From Lingula anatina (lineage: Eukaryota; Brachiopoda; Lingulata; Lingulida; Lingulidae), in the NCBI RefSeq assembly GCF_001039355.2, contig NW_019775951.1, positions 1 to 24,462 of the forward strand: a stretch of 24,462 nucleotides of DNA. Reading direction: 5' to 3'. Positions 1 to 10,622 of the stretch are shown here, piece by piece. The notes below the pieces were generated by a model. The model saw only the letters and a program-made list of their open reading frames with translations, did not search any database and was not told where the DNA came from. A program made the position numbers and the translations under genes. How positions within the stretch are numbered: the first letter of the stretch is position 1; every line of letters begins with the position of its first letter.

Positions 1-187
1 CTGTGTGTTGGAGAGGGGGAGGGGCAGGATGAAAAGTGCTTGTCCAGCTGTGGTCGGCAAATGCAAAACAGTGAAAAGGGACAATTTTGCGTTGATACAT
101 ACGTAGGGTACAAGGATGAAAAATGGCCCAAAATTGTCTTGCTGTGCTTGCTCTGATGGTCTAAGAGAAGGAGAGGAGGTGCCTTCA

Positions 188-190
<3 letters not shown>

Positions 191-279
<89 letters not shown>

Positions 280-292
280 GGAGAGAGAGAGG
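191..292. repeat. Compound (CT)20(GT)15(GA)16 microsatellite
   Basis: A pure CT run (191-230) is followed by GT (231-260) and then GA with one interruption (261-292). The CT and GA blocks are complementary to each other, so a single strand could fold into a stem with the GT block as the loop. The 190 bases before it show no gene. Confidence 0.97.
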
Positions 293-1259
293 ATCACATG
301 AGTACCTTGCCGACCCCTGGGACCAAAACAGTACCAGTACTTGTCTTTGGACAGAAACGGCTCCCTTGGAGAATCACATAATGATCCTAAATATGGAATG
401 TTAAATAGGTCGACTTAAGGAAAAAACGATAAATTCTCCAGAGGACTTTAAGAAGATTAAGACAAATGGCAAATGATGAATTTAACCGATCCATTGTAAC
501 CATCTTTGCAGACATACGGAAAACCTAAATCGTTTCAGTCTGCGTGAGAAGGCATTGATAGACGGCGTGTGTGTGAGTGTGAGTGTGTGTGTGTGTGTGT
601 AAAAAATTTAACATACCACTTTTTAAAACAAACAAATGGACGCCTCAACGGCCACATAATTAAAGGGGGGCTACTCTTCGCAGACACACTATCAAAGTAA
701 ATATTTAAAAGCGTTGCCAGACCTTTCCGTCTTATGTACAAAAACACGTTTCAGAGCCCAGGCCGTCGATGTAAAAGACAGATCCGACTAAAAGGTCAGT
801 ATAGTTTGTATACAAGACAAGTGGCCGGCACTTGACATTGAAGATAAGACTAATTGCCCATAAGTCCAAAGCAATATGGGATACTTTAGACGATAACTAA
901 ATAACTATGCGACGAAGCCAAGGAAAATTTCAGAAATATACCTCGGCTACCGTAGGTTGTTATAAGATTTGAATTAGAAGCAGATAAGACCGTCTGCCTA
1001 CAAGCTTAATTTGAGCGAATCCAATAAAAGATATTTGCTTGGATACACTGGTCGCTGAAGCGATTGAAAGCAAAGAAAATAAGTCTTAACTGCAGGTGTA
1101 CAATACCATGGATGTTAAATTCTGTAAAGGTCAAATTTTCTGAAGATGATACCTTTTCTCTTAATGTTGGAGAATTTACCATATTGTGAATTCAATCAAC
1201 GTATTTGTTTTTCTGTATTATATGTAACAAGGCAGCGATTTTTGATTATTATTGATTAT
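293..1259. other. No gene seen; one short GT repeat
   Basis: AT-rich sequence with stop codons frequent in all frames. The only structure is a GT-rich run with GA interruptions at about 565-600. It creates a His/Thr/Ser-rich shadow frame on the minus strand, which is not a gene. Confidence 0.7.
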
Positions 1260-1401
1260 TTATTGATCATTAATACCTATAAATTAATGCCTACCCTATA
1301 AATTTCATCTAAATCGGTCCATAACTTTTTGAGTTATGTTGATGACAAACAGACAGACAGACAGACAGGGGTGAAAACATAACCTCCTTGGCGGAGGTAA
1401 C
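1260..1401 (-). mobile_element. Dispersed metazoan repeat fragment with terminal hairpin and (GACA)n
   Basis: Read on the minus strand it begins GTTACCTCCGCCAAGGAGGT, followed by a (CTGT)n run and a second stem, ATAACT-TTTTG-AGTTAT (1321-1337 on plus). The end hairpin is ACCTCC-TTGGC-GGAGGT (1382-1398). From memory this arrangement (CCTCCGCCAAGGAGG, CTGT repeats, CATAACTCAAAAAGTTATGG) recurs in many fish and marine invertebrate genomes. I cannot name its family with certainty; an RTE-type non-LTR 3' end is one possibility. The inner boundary near 1260 is approximate. Confidence 0.65.
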
Positions 1402-1724
1402 AAATCATGCCTTCATTACCAAACACATTTACCAAACAGCAAATACCTACCGAATGCTGTAACAGCAAGACTGACAGATATATAAATGAATGAATATAAC
1501 TATATATTTATATTTGGAGAGAGAGAGACAGAGAGAGACCTAGCGTCGACTATGTTGTCCGTGTTCGTTTTTAAACGTTTTTAAACGTTATGAAAAACAC
1601 AAAACCGGAAGGGCTACATTGTAACTTTGAAAAAGTCCGGTTCATTTTTCATATATATATATCTAATATATATATTAGAAGAGTTTATTAAATTCGCTGT
1701 AACGTAAATCCTTGTAGGTAGCTA
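1402..1724. other. No gene; short repeats and an AT palindrome
   Basis: It contains a short GA-rich run (about 1516-1540), a tandem duplication of GTTTTTAAAC (about 1567-1590) and the palindrome CTAATATATATATTAG (1663-1678). No open frame of note lies here. Confidence 0.7.
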
Positions 1725-2096
1725 TTAGTACCTATAGAAAAAATCCCTCCCAGGGCAATATCTACTACCTTGAACCTTAGCTGCCCTAACAGACAACCAT
1801 CGATGAGTGACTCCCGGCACAAGCGAGATACCAGAAATTTCAATTAGACGCGGTTGCCTTGATAGTCTTCGGTTGGCAGGTACTAAGTAAACGCTGTCGG
1901 ATTTCTTATGAAAACGCTGCTGATGACTTGGAAATTCTAAAGACGATATGGTCGTACCGTTTACACGCGAGAAACGTTTAGAACGCACCTGCTTTGCAAC
2001 AGAACCTGGGTGGTTCTGGGTTGGTGACAAGGCGTTGGCAGAATGTCGACTACAATCTTGCATCAGTATTGTCACTATAGACGCAACTATATTCAT
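1725..2096 (-). CDS. Candidate exon or small ORF of 123 codons, unknown product
   Basis: This is the longest frame outside simple repeats, opening with a true ATG at 2096 and ending in TAA at 1725. Its base composition is visibly richer in G+C than the flanks. On the minus strand the ATG directly follows TTCCTATTTACCCACTAG, a plausible 3' splice site with a pyrimidine-rich tract, so it may be an internal exon rather than a whole gene. The product would be basic (many Arg/Lys), with a short hydrophobic stretch near residues 2-11 and a dibasic RSKRFSR around residues 38-44. No domain is recognised. A chance frame of this length in 24 kb is possible, so this is a candidate only. Confidence 0.25.
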   Translation of the reverse strand: MNIVASIVTILMQDCSRHSANALSPTQNHPGSVAKQVRSKRFSRVNGTTISSLEFPSHQQRFHKKSDSVYLVPANRRLSRQPRLIEISGISLVPGVTHRWLSVRAAKVQGSRYCPGRDFFYRY

Positions 2097-2400
2097 CTAG
2101 TGGGTAAATAGGAATTGTTCAAAATGTCCTTAAACGAGGCTTTCGTCACTTTATGACGTTATATATGTTGTAATATATATATATATGGGGCTACTTTTTA
2201 GCGATAAAAGTGAAACTCTGAGTCAGCAAGGTTTTTTTTTTTTTTTCTTTGAGAGCAAAGTAACAGTCAGAACACCATAAACCAGTATTATTCTTCAATA
2301 CATGAATTAGACAGAATATAAAAGTAAACAATTAAAATATATTCGTTGGTAAATTATGTCTTATTTCATTCGTTGGCGCACCACACGCGTTTGTCTGCCA
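2097..2400. other. No gene; AT repeat and poly-T
   Basis: It contains a short (AT)n tract near 2170-2187 and a poly-T run near 2231-2247. Nothing else stands out. Confidence 0.7.
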
Positions 2401-2628
2401 TTATTTCTCACTCCCATTCTCATCCAAATCCCGCGAAATCTCGCTTGATTTTACTGTAAGTTGCGAGACAATGGGCGCTCTCGGATTATCCCCATTACGC
2501 AAAAACCTTGTGTAGATTTTTTTCAAATCCAAACGAGTTGACAGCCAATTTGTTATATCCTTCAAAATCAAGAAACATTTTACAAAGTCATGTATGGTTC
2601 TGTAATGGAAACTATGAAACCGTGGCAT
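2401..2628 (-). CDS. Weak candidate ORF of 75 codons
   Basis: It runs from an ATG at 2628 to TAA at 2401. The translation has mixed, non-repetitive composition and ends in an acidic, hydrophilic tail. No domain or signal is recognised. It lies about 300 bp upstream (in minus-strand sense) of the frame at 1725-2096, so the two could belong to one transcript, but no matching donor-acceptor pair is convincing. It contains TTTCGCGGGA (minus strand), an E2F-like string. Chance is the default explanation. Confidence 0.12.
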   Translation of the reverse strand: MPRFHSFHYRTIHDFVKCFLILKDITNWLSTRLDLKKIYTRFLRNGDNPRAPIVSQLTVKSSEISRDLDENGSEK

Positions 2629-3202
2629 CGATTCAAACGTTTGGCTGACTTAAATGTCAAACAAAATTTCATTCTTCAACACGATAACAGCGCTCAAAAA
2701 TTGCAGTTGTAAAACGATGCCCGCAGAACTCCAACCAAATCTCTCGCTAACTGACATACGAACGAGACCTTTGAACAATTAATAATGAAGTGAACAGGAA
2801 GAGCAGCTTTTAGAAATCCCCCGGTAAATCGAGCCAGAGTTAATAAAATAAGACGCTACATCAAAGAGCTTTTGTGTGTACTTACTCAAAACAACCGATT
2901 TAATCTCACCTTGACTGAGGTAAGCTGCTAGTATTACAAAATAGACTTAACCCGCAAAAACGTATACTGTGTACTTTAAACACATGCAGCAATAATATTT
3001 TCGTAAGACGTCTGTTATCTTGAAAGAGACGTTTGAAACACGCCAATGTTATGTATACTGTAACTATCCAAATGACAGTGGGTAATGTAAATATCTTTTA
3101 TCAAGAACACCTGCAAGTGTTAGTGTTTGAGGGCGTGCGCGTGTGAAAATAGAGCGTGCACGTGCATGTGCATATTTATATCGATCGATCGATTGTTTTT
3201 TC
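2629..3202. other. No gene seen
   Basis: AT-rich intergenic or intronic sequence. Just before the tetranucleotide array there is a short ATCG repeat (about 3180-3194). Confidence 0.7.
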
Positions 3203-3470
3203 TACTTACCTACCTACTTACCTAACTTCCTACCTACTTACCTATCTACCTACCTACTTACCTACCTACCTACCTACTTACCTATCTACCTACCTACCTA
3301 CCTATCTACCTACCTACTTACCTACCTACCTACCTACCTACCTACTTACCTACTTACCTATCTACCTACCTACCTACTTACCTATCTACCTACCTACCTA
3401 CTTACCTACCTACCTACCTACTTACCTATCTACCCATCTGTCTACCTATCTATCTGTCTGTCTAGCCTGT
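3203..3470. repeat. TACC/TACT/TATC tetranucleotide array
   Basis: About 268 bp of four-base units, mostly TACC with TACT and TATC variants placed semi-regularly, decaying into CTGT/CTAT units at the right end (3437-3470). Translations give Tyr-Leu-Pro-Thr repeats in several overlapping frames, which is a property of the repeat and not a protein. A small relic with the same TACCTAACTTCCTA spelling occurs near 22464-22490. Confidence 0.97.
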
Positions 3471-4787
3471 CTGATTTTGTTACGTAACAATTGAGATAAA
3501 CCTTTCCCTTAGATGCAATATTTAAAAATGAATAAATAATAAATAGTACTGGGGGACAGTTTTACTATAATGATCGTTTGGTGCAGGGAAATGAAAACTG
3601 CAGGATTATATCACGCTTTATTGGTTATATTATTTTATCAATATTTTTTCGGGGGAAGAGGATATCTGAAGAAACGTTGTCCACAATGTTCCCGCAAGAT
3701 CCACCGTTGATGAATATATGTAATTTTATAGCAATGATGCCATTCAATAAGACAAAAACGGTTTTTAAGGACTTGCTTAAAAATTCAGCCATAAAAAAAT
3801 CAAAAGAAGACAAAAAACATACAACATGCAAAGAAAAAGTAGTAGAAATAGTAGTTGTAATATTGTTTTAGCATTATTAACACACGATTTGCGCGCGCCC
3901 GCTTACTTTCAGGACACATGTACTTCCACGTTCATACATTTCACCTCAAAAGATAATCAATGAAAAGTAGGTCAAATATTCAACGTGTGTACATCTTTCC
4001 CGAACCTTTGACCTCTTGACGTCAGCTTACTCCCCCACAAACAAGCACCACCTCATCAACAGACGGGAAATCATGATAAATTCAAATGGGGAATCAATTC
4101 GAGCCTAATAACATTGTAAACCATGAACCACAATTTAAATACTACACTGTACCTGTTGTATTTGCATCGACCACGTGAGGACATTCATTCAAAACATTAA
4201 GCTTAATAATTTATTTGCTAGATAAACAAAAACATTTGCTAAGAGTAGAAGACACACAATGAATCAAGAAAAACAACCTTTGTATAGAATTGATTGTATC
4301 AAGCTAAGACGCTTAATAAAACGTTACAATAGATTGGCCTCCAGCCAACAACGTCAGTTGGCCGAAAACACAACGTCATAGGTGCGTTAAATCGAAAATC
4401 TGGCATATTTTGTTCTTTTCGTTTAATCAGAAGTCCAGTTAATTCTTTTAAATTCTTATTGTTATAATGAATCGATAGAATACTAATGAAAGAAGAAACA
4501 CCGAAAAGCAAAAGTTGTTTCATTAGCTGTGTTATGCACCCAAAGTTTCAATAATACAGATTAACCACTTCTGTAATATTTCACTCCTCATAACAAAAAT
4601 ATGGGAGCAGAATGATGATAAATCTGATTTTGGCATGTTGTTGGAAGAACTGTTTAACTTCAAAAGCTATTTGCAGTTATTGCTATTTGCAGTGTTTATC
4701 TCTTTATCTTTCTCTTTCTACATGTGTCTATTAATATACCTGTCTTTCTTTGCATAGAATGTAATCAAATAAAACTTACATAAGTGC
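3471..4787. other. No supported gene
   Basis: It includes an AT-rich open frame at 3578-3871 that has no convincing start and that I do not accept as a gene. It also includes a perfect CRE-type palindrome TGACGTCA at 4017-4024. Otherwise unremarkable. Confidence 0.6.
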
Positions 4788-4804
4788 TAAAGGGAGTAAT
4801 AACC
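4788..4804 (+). repeat. AAAGGGAGTAATAACC motif copy
   Basis: TAAAGGGAGTAATAACC resembles the 20-bp motif found in inverted copies at 12082-12101 and 12402-12421. I recall AAAGGGAGATAACTC-like strings as very common in mollusc genomes; that recollection is the taxonomic hint used in the summary. Confidence 0.5.
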
Positions 4805-6212
4805 TTTATGGCTAAATGGAACGCTGCTGCGGCCCCTTTTCCAGAAAAAAATCAATGAAAAGAAAATATTCTATCAGAATCTTATAAAAATTCAGGGTAA
4901 AAAGCGATTTCCCAGCTGGATTTTGAAAAATATACGAATGTACTTTGGCTTATATATTTTATCGAATTTGTTTTAAGGGGAAATCACCAGAATGGGAAAC
5001 GCTTTTGGACTATTAGTAAATTTAATTGATTGCAAGACTATTTTTGTACCATCCATTCTTCCTGAAACTGTTGTCGCAGCATCCTCAACATTGGGGTAGA
5101 GAAAAATGAGACGTTAAAATTTCCTGCGACACGGATGAACGCGTCCCAGACGCTATCAAGACCCTTTGTCAACAAACTTTGTTTTGGGGATGCTTTTAAA
5201 TGATTTTTCCATCAAAAAATAATCTGTCGTTGTACAATGTATAATTCAGACATGATGGATCCACCCAAGCTTAACTGATTTTATGGATTGTGCAGGTATT
5301 ATACGAACAAGGAATATAATGTGTTTAAATAGCCATTGTTTCCGCTATTGTCCGCCTATGAATTATATTCAAAGATTTTTTGGGGGATATACATTAAAAA
5401 AATCCTTCAGCAACAAGCGTAACGCAGTCCTAGTTCACGAGTTCGATTTCAAGCCGTCATTAAATGGGCGAAAACAGTGATAAGCTAAGTCTCCATTTGT
5501 CATTTACACAGAGTTGCGTTTATGCTGCTCTGTTGATTTCTTTCCTGTCTTAAATATATATGATGAAATATTTATCTTCTAATTTCTGTTTGATAAGTCA
5601 ACACACCCACGCAAACACAGATTTCTAAACCACCTGATTAAAGCCATCAGATTCTAGAAACTAAACAAATTTCACATAAAACAACAGAAAATAATAGATG
5701 TTGTTCCAGACAAAAACGTTACCACCTGACTGCTCGCTGAAACCACATTGTTCATCTACTTGTACAAAACCAACAAAATCAATGCAAATTCCATCGTGGA
5801 CACTGTCATTGATAACCAGCAAGTATGTTATGTTCCTAGCGTGCTTAAGCATCAATAAAAAACCAATTGCTAGTAAGGTGAAAATGACCCATGCCTTCTT
5901 AAGTCAAGTTTCTACTTCGCCAACGGTCAATCAAAAAAGAAACATAAATTATTAAAAGTAAATTGACGCATTTTGCCTCTTGCGTCACCTCAGGCTAATT
6001 CCGCCACTGAATCAAAACTGATACGTTTTAAATTATAAATGAACTATTTTACGTGTTAATATTGTAAACACATTTAACGATGACCTAAGCCAATTCAATG
6101 CTACAAATGCTACAATGCTACAAATTGCTTTGCACCTTACGATTCAATGCGTTTAAGGTCAGCGACACGTGTTGTGAAACTGTCGAAATAAAACGAAAGC
6201 GAGATAGCAAGA
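4805..6212. other. No gene seen; possible relic transposon end
   Basis: Mostly AT-rich with only short frames. At 6001-6009 CCGCCACTG reads CAGTGGCGGAATTAG on the minus strand, like the terminus at 24188, but no partner end was found upstream. Confidence 0.6.
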
Positions 6213-6222
6213 TCTCGCGAGA
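6213..6222. promoter_or_regulatory. TCTCGCGAGA palindrome (BANP/ZBTB33-type promoter motif)
   Basis: A perfect 10-bp palindrome. In vertebrates this exact string is a promoter element of CpG-rich genes and is bound by BANP. Use in this organism is inference. It sits 15 bp from a CTCF-like match in a locally GC-rich stretch of an AT-rich region. Confidence 0.4.
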
Positions 6223-6237
6223 CCTAAAACCGTTTCT

Positions 6238-6252
6238 GCGCCCTCTAGCGGC
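6238..6252. promoter_or_regulatory. CTCF-like motif GCGCCCTCTAGCGGC
   Basis: It matches the reverse complement of the CTCF core (about GCGCCCCCTGGTGGC) at 12 of 15 positions by eye. CTCF is conserved across bilaterians. Its pairing with the TCTCGCGAGA palindrome raises the chance of a promoter or boundary here, though no adjacent first exon is convincing on either strand. Confidence 0.35.
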
Positions 6253-7735
6253 TGACCCTCGGTGTAGAATCTTCTCTTTTTGAGTGTGGTAACATTGAAT
6301 GAAAGAAGCATCTATAAAATTTATCAAGAAAGGTGTGAACCACCAGGTTATGCGTGTCGTTTTAAATCTTACGCAATTACACAAATAACGATTTCAGTGG
6401 CCCAAGATGAAGTGACCCAAACACCGGATAGCTGCAAGTCACGTTTTAAAACAGTCGGCACTGAAAGAAATAACGATTTTTAATTGGCCCATTTCAACTG
6501 ACCCGTGTCTTCCCACACCTCAGTATTGATAATAGCATGACAACGGTAATAATAGCACTGGACAGTCCGGAAAACGATGGAGCATGAAATCAGGTCCAGC
6601 GTTATAATTATAACGTATCTGCCCCTTTGTTATGACGTTAATTTCTTATTAAATGTGCACGCTAATTAATGCGTCCACCACGTCAAAACACACTAACATT
6701 AACTGGGGCGCTGCACGCTTTAGTCATTACACACGACGTGATAAAATTGCATGGCATGCATGCTGAGTGGCCTCCAGCTTGATTATGATATGAACATCTT
6801 TGTTGTAATGTGTATGCAATGAATAAGATGTATTCATAGCAGAGCTGGATAAATGGTACGTGGACGGAAACTGTCACAAAATATCTTTTTACGGTCTAGG
6901 ACCCCATCACATCAGTTTTAACATGGCGCTAATTAAATGACTTGAGACGAGGTTCAACACGTTTCGCTTAATTTGTTCAGATCAAATGTCAAACTTGTCG
7001 TTCTTTTGATTTGAACTTTCTCCCTTCTTGTCACATTTTACATTATGGCGCATAGCTGGCTTACTTTCAGTAAATGAATCGTATTAGTGAATAAGTAAAT
7101 GTTGAAAAAAAAAGAATTTTTTTGTCTAAAACTCTTTCAATGTTACGTATCTTTTAGAAATACTGCAATGTGTTCGCTTTCATGAATAATTTAGCCTTCT
7201 GCCCAGTGAAGAAGCTGAAAATATCCATTAAGCCCACAAAATCATGTCCCCCATGTGCAGTACTACAAAATGCCATCATAATCGCTTCCCTCGCGTCCTA
7301 ATATTTTGTACCCTTTTAAAAACCGCAGGTTCCTAGGCAGGAAAAGTTGCCAGTAATTGAAGTGGTTATTTCTTTTGTTCCTAGAAATTGGAAAGACTTA
7401 AAGCAGAATTTCGTGTTCAAATGGCATCTACGTCCCACAGGCGAATTGGGGAAGAGGCGCGGTTTGCTTTGACATTGCATCCAACTAATCTTGAAACGCA
7501 ATATATGAATATTTTACATGTATAACAGTGCAAACAAAGGCATGATACAATAAAGCACTTACCGACTCCTAGCACAGACGGAGATAACTTTAAATTGTTT
7601 TCTCTTTTTCAACGAAAGCTGTCGTTGTTAACACATTGTTGGTTTTTTGTCATCCTTTAACGCACGTCTGCGCTGAAAGAACTTCGCAATGTACACTCAG
7701 CTCCGTCCGCGAACATTTTCCAGTGCACTTACTGT
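6253..7735. other. No gene seen
   Basis: Only short frames (about 60-70 codons at most) with no recognisable content, and no notable repeats. Confidence 0.7.
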
Positions 7736-7785
7736 CTTCTCTCTCTCTCTCTCTCTCTGCCACGAACATAAAAAAAAAAAAAAAG
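7736..7785. repeat. (CT)n tract followed by poly-A
   Basis: About 22 bp of CT repeat (7737-7758), then 15 A residues near 7771-7785, separated by 12 bp. Confidence 0.9.
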
Positions 7786-8591
7786 ATTGAACCCACTCAT
7801 TGTATATGACACATCAAAAACAGATACATATATCTACTTCTGATACGACTGAGATTGGAGCTTAATAATTATTAACCCACACCTATCAAGTAGAGAACAG
7901 AATGACAAAAAATCCAAACACTCCCTCCTATCTTACGTTTTCATATATAATTAGTTGTGACATTCAATAACATGTGGATTAGAAGAATTAATGACTACAT
8001 TATAATCTAGTTAATGGTATCCTGTTATTTGTTCCGATGAATTAAAAATAGTAAGAATAATTAATTCAAATTCTCCATGACATTGAAAAAAAAGGAAATA
8101 TACATCAATCCTTAATAACAGTCAGTCTGATTTAATCTGACAATGATGATATGATTGGTGATAAAAAGACTAGGGATTAATTTATAACTTGATATTGCAG
8201 TTCAGCACTCCTCGACCCAAATTGGATTCACATATCCGTTGTCTTTATTTGATAATTGAGCCTACAGTATCTATTATGTCACTACTACGTTTTTAGCTGC
8301 TGCCCTGCGTTTCGGAGGTTTACAGGTTACTTTCATCAACTTTTCTTGATAAACTTGATACACCTTGGGTGAAAAGTGAAACCGAAAGTGAATATACAAC
8401 AAATTTTAGTTTATATACCCATATCGTTCGTGACAGTATGGGAACTACGGCACCAACAGCAGTACAGGTTCTTGTATAGGTCCAGTTTGAGAGATTGAGA
8501 TTAGCCACATTACGAAAAGCCACTACGGAATTATAGTCACTACTGAGTCACCTAAAGGAATGCGTTTTGGTTGGTACTATGGAGCTCCTGA
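7786..8591. other. No gene seen
   Basis: AT-rich, with only short frames. A TGAGTCA (AP-1-type) string occurs near 8544, which is expected by chance. Confidence 0.7.
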
Positions 8592-8606
8592 CCCCCCCCC
8601 CCCCCC
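8592..8606. repeat. Poly-C run
   Basis: About 15 consecutive C residues. The true length is uncertain because such runs are prone to sequencing error. Confidence 0.9.
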
Positions 8607-8872
8607 TTCCGTCTTGAAGCGTAGTGATGCAAAAAGGGTTTGAATATCTAAACGAGCATATAAAACGAGCTTTATTCAAATTTCCTTTAGGAATAAAGCT
8701 ACAATATCCGTAACAGACCTTTTCAAAAGATAAAGGAAGCCGTCAAGAGCACGTACACTAAATTACACGTTTCAGGCCTCACACTCAACTGACTATCCCC
8801 GGTCCAGTAACCCGTTTTGTTTTCTTAAGGAATAATTTAGTTACCTTGAATGTCATCAGAAAATATAGGCTA

Positions 8873-8906
8873 CCCCCCCCCCCCACACACACACACAGGC
8901 ACACGG

Positions 8907-8944
<38 letters not shown>
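8873..8944. repeat. Poly-C plus (CA)n with a CG-alternating core
   Basis: C12, a CA run, then GACGCGCGCGCAC, then (CA)n to 8944. The alternating purine-pyrimidine tract is a typical Z-DNA-forming sequence. Confidence 0.95.
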
Positions 8945-8947
<3 letters not shown>

Positions 8948-9454
8948 AAAGCGGATCTAGACTGTTCCGACCCAGTACATCAAAAACGGAGGATGAAGAA
9001 TATTTATTCCTGGAATTTATATACTAGTATTGCACGCCATGGCGCAAGAGAAAAAATAACTCGCTAACAGATAAAGAAGCATACAACCCCAGTTTACAAA
9101 TAGTAGCAGACGATCATGGAAAATCATTCCATCCTCCTAAACCACATCTAAGCAAACGCCTTGAATACAGCGACTCTGTTCATCAATTTGACGGCAAAAC
9201 GTCCGTCACTAATCAAATGATTATCGATATTTATGTGAAAAATAACGGGATTTAATGCATGTACATGTCCTTTTAATGATAAATTATGCGAAACGTGCAC
9301 TTGAATTCACAGTTAATCACACTTCATGCTTAATTACGTTGTCAGTTTTATTTTCCTTGCGTTATTTAATACTAAGCATTTCCTGGTATATGGTTTGTTT
9401 AGGAGATTTTATGTTTTGATTTTGAATCGCACAGAGCGCTGATATGAGTGTGCG
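8945..9454. other. No gene seen
   Basis: AT-rich, without notable frames or repeats. Confidence 0.7.

Positions 9455-9501
<47 letters not shown>
9455..9501. repeat. (ATT)15 trinucleotide repeat
   Basis: An uninterrupted ATT array of about 47 bp. Confidence 0.97.
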
Positions 9502-10287
9502 CTAACTTCAAATATACCATCAACTTTGAACAATTAAACGAATTTGATCAAAACCACATATAAACAAGGGGAGACATAATACACTAGAAGATACCTCACC
9601 TTTTACGAATAACTGGGGGCTTCCCGCAGAGCATTGGATATCAAATTGATTTCGATCTCTTTGGTTAGCGAGTATCTCCGCTACGTTTTGATGCTCGTAT
9701 TCCACATAACCTTAAACCGTAATTACATCCTCCTCGCAACTTTCCGTCGACTGTTGATACCCCGAGAGTGGAGTAAATATAACGGGAGCACTGCATAAAT
9801 GCAAGGCATGTGGTTGAGGGGGACTAGGGACACTGCAAACTTTAAGTAACAGTTCAAATGCTATCACTTGCCTTGTTGCCCATGCTGTTATCGCCAAACG
9901 ATTGCCATCTTTTGGTTAAAGTGAAATATTGAGTCTTACCTTGCTAGCAACTTGAAGTTTTTGCCAAGCATCTCTGGCTTCGCTGTTTACTGTTTGATCC
10001 AGCGTTTCTCCGATAAGTCACAGAAGTCAACGACACGCTTGTGTTGCGCTCGGACACATTACCATACGAAATAACCCTAAATATTTGCTCAGTCGTACAC
10101 ATACGCGTAAACAGCGCACCAGGTAAGTCGAGCCTCGATGATAATGCCACCGAATACCTGTGATATTTGCCAAGTCAAACAGTTACCCCACTTGGTGGAG
10201 AGAAGAGAGAGAAACTGAGGTGGTAATTAGCCGGTTTGTTAACCTCCCTCCGCATTCCTCTTACGTCCAATAAGTATTGTTTGTCTG
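9502..10287 (-). other. Exon-like but interrupted minus-strand frames
   Basis: On the minus strand one reading frame is open from 9897 to 9520 except for a single TAA near 9712. A separate frame (10150-9944) is bracketed by an acceptor-like ATATCACAG (exon start about 10157) and a donor AAG|GTAAGA (exon end 9940). Its only open frame stops three bases before that donor, so it cannot code through. The segment may hold non-coding or decayed exons. No product is recognised. Confidence 0.2.
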
Positions 10288-10622
10288 TCATTGAAACACA
10301 ATTGATTTTTCATGCTGCCGACTTGATCGATCTTCCAATAACAGGACTTTACCCTTTTGGACCCCTACGCTCGTGACGGGCCACATTGATTTTGTCGTGG
10401 GCCCGTTGGTCGCGGGACAGGACCAACATGCGTGATATGCTCGGTTCGGGGCCAGGCTGGGATTTGGTCTGAGACCTGCTCCTGCACGTTGGCTAGGAAA
10501 CAAGCACCTTGAGATTGTATTCCGAGACAATTTATGACGACTTAACTTGGTACCTGTGTTCTTAACAGAGCTTATATTTACGGTTTTAAACAAGAACGAC
10601 GAATCTAACGGTTTGCGTCTTA
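10288..10622 (-). CDS. Candidate terminal exon behind a strong splice acceptor
   Basis: Minus strand. A long pyrimidine tract ending TTCATTGTTTTTTTAG stops at about 10623, and the downstream frame stays open for about 111 codons to TGA at 10288. The sequence is locally GC-rich compared with its surroundings. The product would be basic and Ser/Arg-rich in its first half, with a Cys/Trp-containing stretch (AYHACWSCPATNGP) and a hydrophobic LLLED near the end. No domain is recognised. A repeat-derived origin is equally possible, because GC-rich islands in this kind of DNA are often transposon remnants. No matching upstream coding exon was found. Confidence 0.2.

Noticed and set aside
3143-3494. 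Overlapping 112-114-codon frames of Tyr-Leu-Pro-Thr repeats
   Set aside because: They are translations of the TACC/TACT array. Two frames are open at once with the same repeat, which no gene would show.
3578-3871. 97-codon plus-strand frame
   Set aside because: No ATG near its start, strongly A-rich codons at the end, and no recognisable domain. A possible acceptor (GGTGCAG) alone is too weak.
5430-5460. tRNA-like string GAGTTCGATTTC (T-loop/B-box resemblance)
   Set aside because: No acceptor stem, anticodon stem or A box could be folded around it.
6001-6009. CCGCCACTG as right end of a hAT-like element
   Set aside because: No matching CAGTGGCGG left end or 8-bp target duplication was found upstream; nine bases alone are not evidence.
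9944-10157. Internal coding exon between an acceptor-like ATATCACAG and donor AAG|GTAAGA on the minus strand
   Set aside because: All three frames contain stops before the donor; the one long frame stops three bases short of it.
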